Source of the DNA: an uncultured Aliarcobacter sp.
GTDB lineage: Bacteria > Campylobacterota > Campylobacteria > Campylobacterales > Arcobacteraceae
Assembly: GCA_947629065.1 (NCBI GenBank)
Contig: CANRCH010000035.1
Span: forward strand, 1 to 13,852
Reading direction: 5' to 3'
DNA length: 13,852 bases
The notes under the pieces: model-generated
The model's database searches: none
What the model saw: the letters and a program-made list of their open reading frames with translations, nothing else
Told to the model about the DNA's origin: nothing
Translations under genes and position numbers: made by a program
In this document: piece by piece, positions 1 through 7,258 of the stretch
Layout: every line of letters starts with the position of its first letter
Position numbering within the stretch: the first letter of the stretch is position 1

Positions 1-1400
1 CTTTTTGTTACACTTGTAGAGTTCTCTAGAAAGTTTGTTTTTGTAAACTCATCTGGATCTTTTAAATACATAGCACCCACAGGTCTTAAGTAGTAAAAAG
101 CAGCTATTACAGAGTTTATAATAATTATGATAGCTAGTGCTAATTCACCTTTATTTACAGCACTTGCAATTAGTTGTAACTTTGCCCAAAATAGAGAAAA
201 TGGTGGAAGTCCTGCCAGTGAGAAAAGAAACATCCCAAGTAAAAGTGCTGTTGTTGGAGATACCTTTACAAATCCACTAAAGTGTTTGAAGTGATATGGT
301 GAAGTGTAGTTTTTGAAGCCTTTTCCTCTATTTGTCCATAACATGGCAAATGCTCCAAGATTTGTAATAGCAAATAAAATCCAGTACAAAAACAGTGTTA
401 CAATAGCTTGATGAGATGCAATTACAAGGGTTGCCATTGCCATTCCTGTATTTGCAATTGAAGAGTATGCAAGCATTCTTTTTACATCTGTTTGAGTAAG
501 AGCTATTAGGTTTGGAATAGTCATTGTTAAAACTACACTTGCATATAAAATAGTGTAAACAATATCATCATCAAGCTTTATAAAAATCTCAAAAAATCTT
601 AAAGCTACAATAAATATAGCCATCTTTGGAACAATAGATAAAAACCCTGCCATAAGAGAAGTTGAACCTTGATAAACATCAGGAACCCAGATATGAAATG
701 GGAAAAGTGATAGTTTAAATCCAAGTGCAACAAGCATAAAAACAAGTGAAGATAGAACTAAAATATATATAGAAAAGTTCTCTTTACTCAAAAAATTTTC
801 TTGAGATAAAACTAAAGTAATCCCTTCAAAACTCAAACTTCCTGTACTTGCATATAAAAGCATTGAAGCTAGAAGAAAAAACGCACTTCCAATACTTCCC
901 ATAGTAAAATATTTTATACTAGCTTCTATTGATGCACTTCTATTGTGCATAGCAATTAGGGTGTAAATTCCAAGTGATGAGGTTTCAAGTGCTATAAAGA
1001 TTAAAATCAAAGAATCACTACTTACCATAAACTGAAAAGATGCAATAATTATTAGATATATTGCATAATATTCTGCAAATCTAAACTCTTGAAATCTAAG
1101 ACGACTTAGGCTTAAAAGTGTAAATAAAATAGCAAAAACTATTATAATAATTTGTGCTAAGATAGAAAAACCATCTATTAAAACCATATCAAACATAGCT
1201 TTTGTTTTTTCTTCATTTACTAAAATTGTAAACAAATCAAAAACTAAAAACAAAATTACTAAAAATGCGTATAAAGATTTATCTTTGTTTTTTGCAAAAA
1301 GGTCTGTTAGAATAATACTTAAAGCTCCTAAAATTGCCAAAGACATAGGAGCAATTGCAAAAAGGTTTAAAGAGTCTATATCAATATTTATAATATTCAT
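1..1400 (-). CDS. nuoN: NADH-quinone oxidoreductase (complex I) subunit N, C-terminal end cut by the window edge
   Basis: Antiporter-like proton-pumping subunit in the membrane arm of complex I. Hand translation from the ATG at 1400-1398 gives 466 uninterrupted codons to the left edge. The E. coli protein is about 485 residues, so only the extreme C-terminus should be missing. The protein is almost entirely hydrophobic helices. It shows E139 in the helix-5 motif (ALETSS), K229 in GFKLSLFPFHIW, which is the mid-membrane lysine region shared with NuoL and NuoM, and K259 in the next helices. DVKRMLAYSSIANTG at about 305-319 is the conserved NuoL/M/N antiporter signature. The ATG overlaps the nuoM stop by one base (TAATG). 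An AAGGG ribosome site lies at 1411-1407, six bases upstream. It is the last nuo gene, and what follows it is outside the window. Identity is secure from motifs and gene order. Confidence 0.95.
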   Translation of the reverse strand, partial: MNIINIDIDSLNLFAIAPMSLAILGALSIILTDLFAKNKDKSLYAFLVILFLVFDLFTILVNEEKTKAMFDMVLIDGFSILAQIIIIVFAILFTLLSLSRLRFQEFRFAEYYAIYLIIIASFQFMVSSDSLILIFIALETSSLGIYTLIAMHNRSASIEASIKYFTMGSIGSAFFLLASMLLYASTGSLSFEGITLVLSQENFLSKENFSIYILVLSSLVFMLVALGFKLSLFPFHIWVPDVYQGSTSLMAGFLSIVPKMAIFIVALRFFEIFIKLDDDIVYTILYASVVLTMTIPNLIALTQTDVKRMLAYSSIANTGMAMATLVIASHQAIVTLFLYWILFAITNLGAFAMLWTNRGKGFKNYTSPYHFKHFSGFVKVSPTTALLLGMFLFSLAGLPPFSLFWAKLQLIASAVNKGELALAIIIIINSVIAAFYYLRPVGAMYLKDPDEFTKTNFLENSTSVTK

Positions 1401-2923
1401 TATTCACCCTTTCCAATAGAGTTTAAATATATTAATCTCTCTTTTGTTTCATAGTTTATAGCTTTGTTTTGCATATTTTGAACCTGTTTTATTACAGAGT
1501 TATTTAGTGGTTCTAAAATTGGTTTTGGGTAAATTCCAAAAAACATAATCACTATTACCAAAGAAAAAAGTGCAAAAAGTTCTCTTCCTTGTACATCTTT
1601 TAGTTTTGAATTTATACTATTTATTCTTCCAAAAAATGTTCTTCTATACATACTAAGCATATAAATAGCACTTAAAACTATTGTTAAAACAGCAATAAAT
1701 CCTAAAATTGTAGAGTATCTAAAAAATCCAAGAAGCGATAAAAACTCTCCAACAAAACCTATTGTTAAAGGTAATCCAATTGATGCCATTAAAACTATAA
1801 TAAATAGTGTTGCAAAAATAGGAGTGGTTTTTGCTAATCCACCAAAAGCTGCTATTTTTTTAGTTCCTGTGCTACTATATAAAAATCCTACACACATAAA
1901 AAGTGCACCTGAAACTATTCCGTGACCAATCATTAAAAAAACAGCTCCACTAATTCCCTCTACATTTAGAGCAAACACTCCAATAGTGATTATCCCCATA
2001 TGTGAGATTGATGAGTAGGCGATTAGCTGTTTCATATCTTCTTGTGCATAAGCTATTAAAGCTGTGTAGATTATGGCAATAATTCCTAAACTTGCAAGAA
2101 GTGGAACTAAAGTTACACTTGCATCTGGAAATAGTGAAAGTGAAAATCTAATAAATCCGTAAGTTTCCATCTTTAGTAAAATTGCTGCAAGAACCACTGA
2201 ACCAATTGTTGGAGCTTGACCGTGAGCTAAAGGTAACCATGTATGAAAAGGGAACATTGGCATTTTTACAGCAAATCCTATGAAAAATGCTATAAATAGC
2301 CATAATTGAAGATTGAAATTTAAACTAATATTGTTCCAATCTTCTAGTGCAAAACTCCAAATGCCTGTTGTTTCATGATAAATATATCCAAAATATAAAA
2401 TTCCAATAAGCATTATTAGTGAACCTGAAAATGTATATAAAAAGAATTTAACAGCTGCATAAAGTCTTTTGTCATATCCCCAAAATCCTATTATATAAAA
2501 CATTGGAATGATTGTAAGTTCCCAAAAAATATAGAATAAAATCACATCTAAAGATGCAAAAACTCCAACCATTGTCATCTCTAAAAATAGCATTGTAATC
2601 AAAAGATTTTTCACATCTCTTTTTTCAGTTAATGCAATTACAGCAATCATCGTCATAAAACAAAGCATAACTATTAAAAATAGTGAAATTCCATCAACAC
2701 CTACAATATAGTTTATACCGTAAGTGCTAATTATTGGAATATTTTGCATAAATTGAATATCTGGATTTGATACATCAAAGTTATACCACAAAATCAAAGA
2801 TAGAATAAACTCAACAAAAGTTGCAACTATTGCAAAAGTTCGCATTGAATCTTTGTGAATTAAAAAGCCTATAATTGCAGCAATTGCTGGAAAAAATATA
2901 AGCATTGAAAGAATATTTTGCAC
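1400..2923 (-). CDS. nuoM: NADH-quinone oxidoreductase subunit M
   Basis: Antiporter-like proton-pumping subunit of the complex I membrane arm, 507 residues (E. coli NuoM is 509). About 14 hydrophobic helices are visible. Key charged residues are in place: E135 in the FWELTIIPMF helix, K220 in AVKMPMFPFHTWLP, and K251 in the following helices. EDMKQLIAYSSISHMG at about 295-310 is the family signature. The start codon is GTG at 2923-2921. It is favoured because a full AGGAG ribosome site sits seven bases upstream, and that site overlaps the TAG stop of nuoL. The next in-frame ATG is codon 7 and lacks such a site. Ten bases separate it from nuoL, and its stop overlaps the nuoN start by one base. 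Function and identity are secure; the start is likely. Confidence 0.97.
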   Translation of the reverse strand: MQNILSMLIFFPAIAAIIGFLIHKDSMRTFAIVATFVEFILSLILWYNFDVSNPDIQFMQNIPIISTYGINYIVGVDGISLFLIVMLCFMTMIAVIALTEKRDVKNLLITMLFLEMTMVGVFASLDVILFYIFWELTIIPMFYIIGFWGYDKRLYAAVKFFLYTFSGSLIMLIGILYFGYIYHETTGIWSFALEDWNNISLNFNLQLWLFIAFFIGFAVKMPMFPFHTWLPLAHGQAPTIGSVVLAAILLKMETYGFIRFSLSLFPDASVTLVPLLASLGIIAIIYTALIAYAQEDMKQLIAYSSISHMGIITIGVFALNVEGISGAVFLMIGHGIVSGALFMCVGFLYSSTGTKKIAAFGGLAKTTPIFATLFIIVLMASIGLPLTIGFVGEFLSLLGFFRYSTILGFIAVLTIVLSAIYMLSMYRRTFFGRINSINSKLKDVQGRELFALFSLVIVIMFFGIYPKPILEPLNNSVIKQVQNMQNKAINYETKERLIYLNSIGKGE

Positions 2924-2930
2924 CTTTTTT

Positions 2931-2935
2931 CTCCT
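2931..2935 (-). promoter_or_regulatory. Shine-Dalgarno site (AGGAG) for nuoM
   Basis: AGGAG read on the minus strand, with a seven-base A-rich spacer before GTG at 2923. It shares its first bases with the nuoL stop codon (TAGGAG). Terminating nuoL ribosomes would therefore sit on the nuoM initiation site. This is the evidence for choosing the GTG start. Confidence 0.75.
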
Positions 2936-4778
2936 ATAAAATTGCCAAAATTAAAACTACAATTAAAAACATTAATACTCCACCAACGATTAATCTAAGG
3001 TAGCTTGATAGGTTTCCATTGTGAATAACTTTGAATTTTGATCCCATATTATATGCACTAATTGCGATATTATCTATGGTTTTATCTATTAATTTATCTT
3101 CAATATATTTAAAAATAAGTTTTGAAAACCATAAATAAACTTTTGCAAAAATATTATATATATTTGGAATATAGTACTGGTTTAGTAAAACTCTTTGAAA
3201 AATATTTCGTTTTTTAAAGCTATAAGTGCTGTTTTTGTATCTAAAAATTGCAAATATTATTCCAAAAATTGAAACAAGAGAAGTAATAATTATTAAAATA
3301 TAAATTGTTTCATAAGATAAATTTGCACTATATGTTGGAAGAAGATTTGTTGTAAACTCTTCAAACTCTTTTTCAAAAAATCCAAAAATAGCTGCTAAAA
3401 ATATCAAAGGAAGCATAGAAAAAATTGCAATTTTACTAGCTTCATGTGGTTTTGAATCAAGTGGCTGATTTGATTTTACAAAAAACACTTTCATAATAAG
3501 TCTAAAAGAGTAAAATGCTGTTAAAAATGCAGTAATTATTAAAACACTCCAAAGAATAAAGCTGTTTGCAAAAGCACTCTCTAGGATTTTATCTTTTGAG
3601 AAAAATCCTGAAAGAGGAAAAATTCCACTAAGTGCAAGTGAAGCAATTATCATAATATATGAAGTTTTTTTCAAATCTTTGTGTAGATTTCCCATTCTTC
3701 TAATATCAACTTTGTCATTCATAGCGTGCATCACATTTCCAGCACCTAAAAATAGAACTGATTTGAAAAATGCGTGAGTTGTAAGATGAAAAAGTGCCAC
3801 CCAATAAGCTCCAAGCCCAGCTGCAACAAACATAAATCCAAGTTGTGAAAGAGTTGAATATGCTATTATTCTTTTTAAATCATTATTTACCATTGCCATT
3901 GAAGCTGCAAAAATTGCAACAAATGCACCTAAAAATGCTATAAAATAAGATATATCTGGTGTTAAAACATATAGTTCGTTGCATCTAATAATTAAATAAA
4001 CTCCAGCTGTTACCATGGTTGCTGCGTGAATCAGAGCTGAAACAGGAGTTGGTCCTTCCATAGCATTTGCTAACCAAGTGTGTAGTGGAAATTGTGCTGA
4101 TTTTCCCATGGCTGCCAGAAACAGAAGTGCTGCAATTAGGTTTAAACTAGAACTATCTAAAAAGTGAAGAGATTTGAAAAATATATCAAAATCTAAACTT
4201 CCAACTTCCCAAAATATTACAAACATAGCAAACATAAGCCCAATATCACCAATTCTATTTAAAACAAATGCTTCATTTGCAGCTTTTGATGCTCTTTTTT
4301 TGTGGTACCAAAATCCAATTAAAAGCCATGAACAAAGCCCAACAGCTTCCCAACCTATAAATAAAACAGCAAAATTATCAGCTAGAACTAAAACTAGCAT
4401 TGAAAAAACAAATAGTGAAAGATAGGTGAAAAATCTATTAAATGCTTCATCTTTATACATATAAAAAATTGAGTATAAAAACACCATTGAAGATACAAAA
4501 GTAACCACTAGCATCATAACTACGCTTATATTATCAACGCTAAAAGAGAAACCTAGATTTAAATTTCCAACACTCATCCACTCAAATAGATATATTTTTA
4601 AGCCATAATCATTTATAAAGATATGGAAAAATAGATTTAAACTTGCAATTAAAGATATAACAATTGATGAAAATCCCAAATATCCTAAAAGAGTATTTTT
4701 CTTGGCTAAAACAAAAAAAGCACTAAAAACAGCAAATGCAAGTGGCGAAAATAGGGCTATATATATAAAATTTTCCAT
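2934..4778 (-). CDS. nuoL: NADH-quinone oxidoreductase subunit L
   Basis: Distal antiporter-like proton-pumping subunit of complex I, 614 residues (E. coli NuoL is 613). The N-terminal two thirds form the 14-helix antiporter core. It carries E144 (GWEAVGLCSWLLIGFW), D178 (NRIGDIG), K226 (GKSAQFPLHTWLANAMEGP) and the H334/H338/K339 cluster (HLTTHAFFKS). NDLKRIIAYSTLSQLGFM at about 299-316 is the family signature. The C-terminal part after about residue 510 contains the amphipathic lateral-helix region with LLNQYYIPNIYN, followed by a last membrane helix. The ATG at 4778 follows AGAGGA and lies one base after the nuoK stop. It ends in TAG, unlike the TAA or TGA used by the other genes here. No truncation or frameshift is seen. 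Confidence 0.97.
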   Translation of the reverse strand: MENFIYIALFSPLAFAVFSAFFVLAKKNTLLGYLGFSSIVISLIASLNLFFHIFINDYGLKIYLFEWMSVGNLNLGFSFSVDNISVVMMLVVTFVSSMVFLYSIFYMYKDEAFNRFFTYLSLFVFSMLVLVLADNFAVLFIGWEAVGLCSWLLIGFWYHKKRASKAANEAFVLNRIGDIGLMFAMFVIFWEVGSLDFDIFFKSLHFLDSSSLNLIAALLFLAAMGKSAQFPLHTWLANAMEGPTPVSALIHAATMVTAGVYLIIRCNELYVLTPDISYFIAFLGAFVAIFAASMAMVNNDLKRIIAYSTLSQLGFMFVAAGLGAYWVALFHLTTHAFFKSVLFLGAGNVMHAMNDKVDIRRMGNLHKDLKKTSYIMIIASLALSGIFPLSGFFSKDKILESAFANSFILWSVLIITAFLTAFYSFRLIMKVFFVKSNQPLDSKPHEASKIAIFSMLPLIFLAAIFGFFEKEFEEFTTNLLPTYSANLSYETIYILIIITSLVSIFGIIFAIFRYKNSTYSFKKRNIFQRVLLNQYYIPNIYNIFAKVYLWFSKLIFKYIEDKLIDKTIDNIAISAYNMGSKFKVIHNGNLSSYLRLIVGGVLMFLIVVLILAIL

Positions 4779-4788
4779 ATTATCCTCT
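4768..4788 (-). repeat. Start-context repeat, nuoL copy
   Basis: AGAGGATAATATGGA followed by AAATTT spans the end of nuoK, the ribosome site and the first codons of nuoL. Twenty of 21 bases match the segment over the start of nuoA at 13571-13591. In both copies the upstream protein ends Arg-Gly-stop, one base separates stop from ATG, and the new protein begins Met-Glu-Asn. Confidence 0.7.
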
Positions 4789-5079
4789 CATTTTCGCAAT
4801 ATCATCAAGATTAAGGCTTCCGCCTTTTTTGTACCATAAAATCAAAAGTCCTAATGCAATAGCAACTTCACTAGCTGCAACTGCAATAATAAAAAATGAG
4901 AAAACTTGACCACTTAAATCGCCATAAAACTTAGAGATTGCTACAAAACCTACATTTACTGCATTTAGCATTATTTCAGTTGCAAAAAATAGCATTAGAA
5001 GGTTTTTTCTTCTTAAAATTCCAATAAGTCCTATAAAAAATAGAATTACACTTAAAATCAAATAGGCATTTAGACTCAT
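4780..5079 (-). CDS. nuoK: NADH-quinone oxidoreductase subunit K
   Basis: Small membrane-arm subunit of complex I, 99 residues, a typical length for the family. Three membrane helices are visible at about 4-24, 28-50 and 58-82. The two membrane glutamates that link the proton path are present as E35 (ATEIMLNAVN) and E71 (AASEVAIALGL), matching E36 and E72 of E. coli. The ATG overlaps the nuoJ stop as ATGA. A strong GAGGAG ribosome site lies at 5090-5085, inside the end of nuoJ. The last codons AGA GGA TAA double as the ribosome site of nuoL, so the Arg-Gly C-terminus may be dictated by that signal. Confidence 0.97.
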   Translation of the reverse strand: MSLNAYLILSVILFFIGLIGILRRKNLLMLFFATEIMLNAVNVGFVAISKFYGDLSGQVFSFFIIAVAASEVAIALGLLILWYKKGGSLNLDDIAKMRG

Positions 5080-5657
5080 TTTTGCTCCTCTTGATTTTTT
5101 GATTGAGTGCTTTCTAGCTCATCAATTCTCTCTTCATTTAGCTCAGAGTATGAAATATCCATATTTTTACTAGCTAAAACAATAGCAGAAATCATGGCAA
5201 GAAGTAACATAATTGAGGCTAGTTCAAAAACTAAAATATATTTTGTAAATATAACTTGTCCAATGTTTACAGCATTTGATAGGTTTTCATCTGTATGATT
5301 TTCAAGTTCTAGTTTTTGTCCTAAAATTGGTGCAATTAAGATTACAACTAAAATCAAAGCACTAAGACCTGATAATAAAAAGACATTTCTTTGTTTTTTA
5401 ATATCTTCATAAATATCGCTAAGTGAGTCAAAAAACATCATAGCAAAGGCATATAAAGCCATAACAGCTCCACTATAAACTACAATTTGAACAACTCCTA
5501 AAAACTCTGCATCAAGTAAGAAGAAAAAACCACTTAAAAATATCATTCCAGCAGCAAGTGAACTAAGTGCATAAAGCGTATTTGATGTAAAAACTGTAAT
5601 AGAAAACATAGAGATACTTAAAGCTGAAAACAGAGTAAATGCAACAATCTCAAACAT
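5076..5657 (-). CDS. nuoJ: NADH-quinone oxidoreductase subunit J
   Basis: Membrane-arm subunit of complex I, 193 residues, close to the usual 165-200. Five hydrophobic segments are visible. Helix 3 carries the conserved EFLGVVQIVVYSGAVMALYAF pattern (about 51-71) with Y61, the region that in solved structures forms the pi-bulge gating helix beside NuoK. The C-terminal 25 residues are a charged, Glu/Gln/Lys-rich hydrophilic tail ending EEQK. The ATG at 5657 is preceded by AAGGA, nine bases after the nuoI stop. The TGA stop overlaps the nuoK ATG by four bases. Confidence 0.96.
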   Translation of the reverse strand: MFEIVAFTLFSALSISMFSITVFTSNTLYALSSLAAGMIFLSGFFFLLDAEFLGVVQIVVYSGAVMALYAFAMMFFDSLSDIYEDIKKQRNVFLLSGLSALILVVILIAPILGQKLELENHTDENLSNAVNIGQVIFTKYILVFELASIMLLLAMISAIVLASKNMDISYSELNEERIDELESTQSKNQEEQK

Positions 5658-5666
5658 ATTTCATCC

Positions 5667-6260
5667 TTAAAAATCTTGTGGTGTTTTTTTAATTTTTTTA
5701 TCAGCACTATTTGAGATGCTACCAAATCCTTCAAACTCAACTTGGCTTTGAAGCTTTTTTGTGTTTGTCAAAATATCATCTTTTAGAGAAAATAGACTTC
5801 TTTGTTCATTTGCTTGTTCATAATCATCTCCATGAACTATTGCTACTTCAGGGCAAACTTCAGCACAATATCCACAATAGATACATCTTCCCATGTTTAT
5901 TGTATATTCTAAAAGCTCTTTTCTTGAGTTTTCATCAACTCTTGTTTCCATTTTTATACAGTTTGAGATACATATTTTTTCACAAAGCCCACAAGAGATA
6001 CATCTTTCATTTTCTGATTCAACAAATCTTAAAAGCCTGTGAATTGCTCTATATCTAGCATTTACAGGAAGTTTTTCTTTTGGATATTGTACTGTTGCCA
6101 TCTCTTTATTAAGCAAAGCTCTTTTCATAATAGAAAATGTAACTTTAAGCCCTAAAAATATCTCACCTTTAAAAGTTCTTTTTACAATTTGTTTAAATAT
6201 ATCAAAATTTGATAAAGGCTCACGCTCTTCTAAAACTATTTTATAACTATCTTTTTTCAT
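5667..6260 (-). CDS. nuoI: NADH-quinone oxidoreductase subunit I, 2x[4Fe-4S] ferredoxin-like
   Basis: Peripheral-arm subunit carrying clusters N6a and N6b, which pass electrons from NuoG to N2 in NuoB. It has 197 residues. Two ferredoxin motifs are clear: C87-x2-C90-x2-C93-x3-C97 (CISCGLCEKIC) with a further C101, and C126-x2-C129-x2-C132-x3-C136-P (CIYCGYCAEVCP). In the first motif the proline usual after the fourth cysteine is isoleucine. The N-terminal part (about 20-50) contains the amphipathic, basic segment that lies on the membrane. The C-terminus is a Lys-rich tail (KKIKKTPQDF) with no known role. The ATG at 6260 follows AAGG, eight bases after the nuoH stop. Confidence 0.96.
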   Translation of the reverse strand: MKKDSYKIVLEEREPLSNFDIFKQIVKRTFKGEIFLGLKVTFSIMKRALLNKEMATVQYPKEKLPVNARYRAIHRLLRFVESENERCISCGLCEKICISNCIKMETRVDENSRKELLEYTINMGRCIYCGYCAEVCPEVAIVHGDDYEQANEQRSLFSLKDDILTNTKKLQSQVEFEGFGSISNSADKKIKKTPQDF

Positions 6261-6268
6261 TTTTTACC

Positions 6269-7258
6269 TTAAATCATTACAATAAAACCAGTAAGTAAAA
6301 TATTAATTACTGCAAGTGGCATTAAGATTTTCCAAGAAAGCCACATTAGTTGATCTGGTCTAATATGTGGAAGAGTAGCTCTCGCCCATAAAAAAACAAA
6401 GATTAAAAACATCACTTTTAAAACTATTGCCAAACCACCTGGAATTATCCAAAGTGGATTAAATCCACCAAGAAAAATTAAGGCTATTAAAAAAGAGATT
6501 GTATAAAGGTTTGCATATTCACCTATAAAAAACATTCCCCATCTAAGCCCTGAATACTCTGTAACATATCCAGAAACTAGCTCTGCTTCGTGTTCAAGGA
6601 GGTCAAAAGGAGTTCTATTTGTTTGTGCAAAACCTGAAAGCATAAATAGAATAAATGCAAGTGGTTGAGAAAATATTAACCAGTTTAAAACACCTCCCTC
6701 TTGATAGTTATTTATATCAATTAGTGAAAAACTTCCAATTAGCATAATTGGTGCAATTAATGAAAGCCCTGAAACAACTTCATAAGATAAAAGTTGAATA
6801 GTTGTTCTAGCAGCCCCTAAAAGTCCCCATTTATTTGCACTACTCATACCAGCAAGCAGTGCCCCATAATGCCCAACAGAAGCAACTGCCAAAACAAAAA
6901 GCACAGCTATATTTATATCACTTATAATTGGATTGATTTTATATCCAAAAATCTCAAAACTTCCAAAATATGGCACTGCACTCATAGCAATAAATGCTGT
7001 TGAAACAGTAATAAGAGGTGCAATTAAAAATATTACTTTATTTGCATTTGCTGGAACAAAATCCTCTTTTGTAAATAGTTTTATACCATCAGCTAATAGT
7101 TGTAAAATTCCAAAAGGTCCTACATTTGAGGGTCCTAGTCTTCTTTGAAAATATGCTAAGATTTTTCTTTCAATATATGTAGTAAAGGCTGCAAGAAAAC
7201 CAAAAACAGCTAAAACAATAAAGATTTTTAAAATAGTTACAATCACAAACTCTTGCAT
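6269..7258 (-). CDS. nuoH: NADH-quinone oxidoreductase subunit H
   Basis: Membrane subunit that anchors the peripheral arm and forms the quinone channel with NuoB and NuoD. It has 329 residues (E. coli 325) and about eight membrane helices. Family signatures are present: ERKILAYFQRRLGPSNVGPFG at 30-50, ADGIKLFTKED at 56-66, SSANKWGLLGAARTT at 139-153, SYE at 158-160, and TPFDLLEHEAELVSGYVTEYSG at 216-237. The last holds the acidic loop near the quinone site. Two small departures are GPS where GPN is usual, and FDLLEHE where FDLPE is usual. The ATG overlaps the nuoG TAA by one base, so translation is probably coupled. Confidence 0.97.
   Translation of the reverse strand: MQEFVIVTILKIFIVLAVFGFLAAFTTYIERKILAYFQRRLGPSNVGPFGILQLLADGIKLFTKEDFVPANANKVIFLIAPLITVSTAFIAMSAVPYFGSFEIFGYKINPIISDINIAVLFVLAVASVGHYGALLAGMSSANKWGLLGAARTTIQLLSYEVVSGLSLIAPIMLIGSFSLIDINNYQEGGVLNWLIFSQPLAFILFMLSGFAQTNRTPFDLLEHEAELVSGYVTEYSGLRWGMFFIGEYANLYTISFLIALIFLGGFNPLWIIPGGLAIVLKVMFLIFVFLWARATLPHIRPDQLMWLSWKILMPLAVINILLTGFIVMI

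Noticed and set aside
4174..4425. Plus-strand open frame of 83 codons inside nuoL
   Set aside because: It lies entirely opposite a well-conserved membrane subunit, has low-complexity Ser/Ile/Lys-rich translation and no ribosome site. It is a shadow frame.
4780..4788. GATAAT before nuoL (and likewise before nuoA) as a possible -10 promoter element
   Set aside because: It is fully explained by ribosome site plus stop codon plus spacer, and no convincing upstream partner element was found. A+T-rich DNA yields such matches often.
5711..6058. Plus-strand open frame of 115 codons opposite nuoI
   Set aside because: The translation is Leu/His/Phe-rich, the usual product of reading A+T-rich coding DNA on the complementary strand. 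NuoI with intact cysteine motifs occupies the locus.
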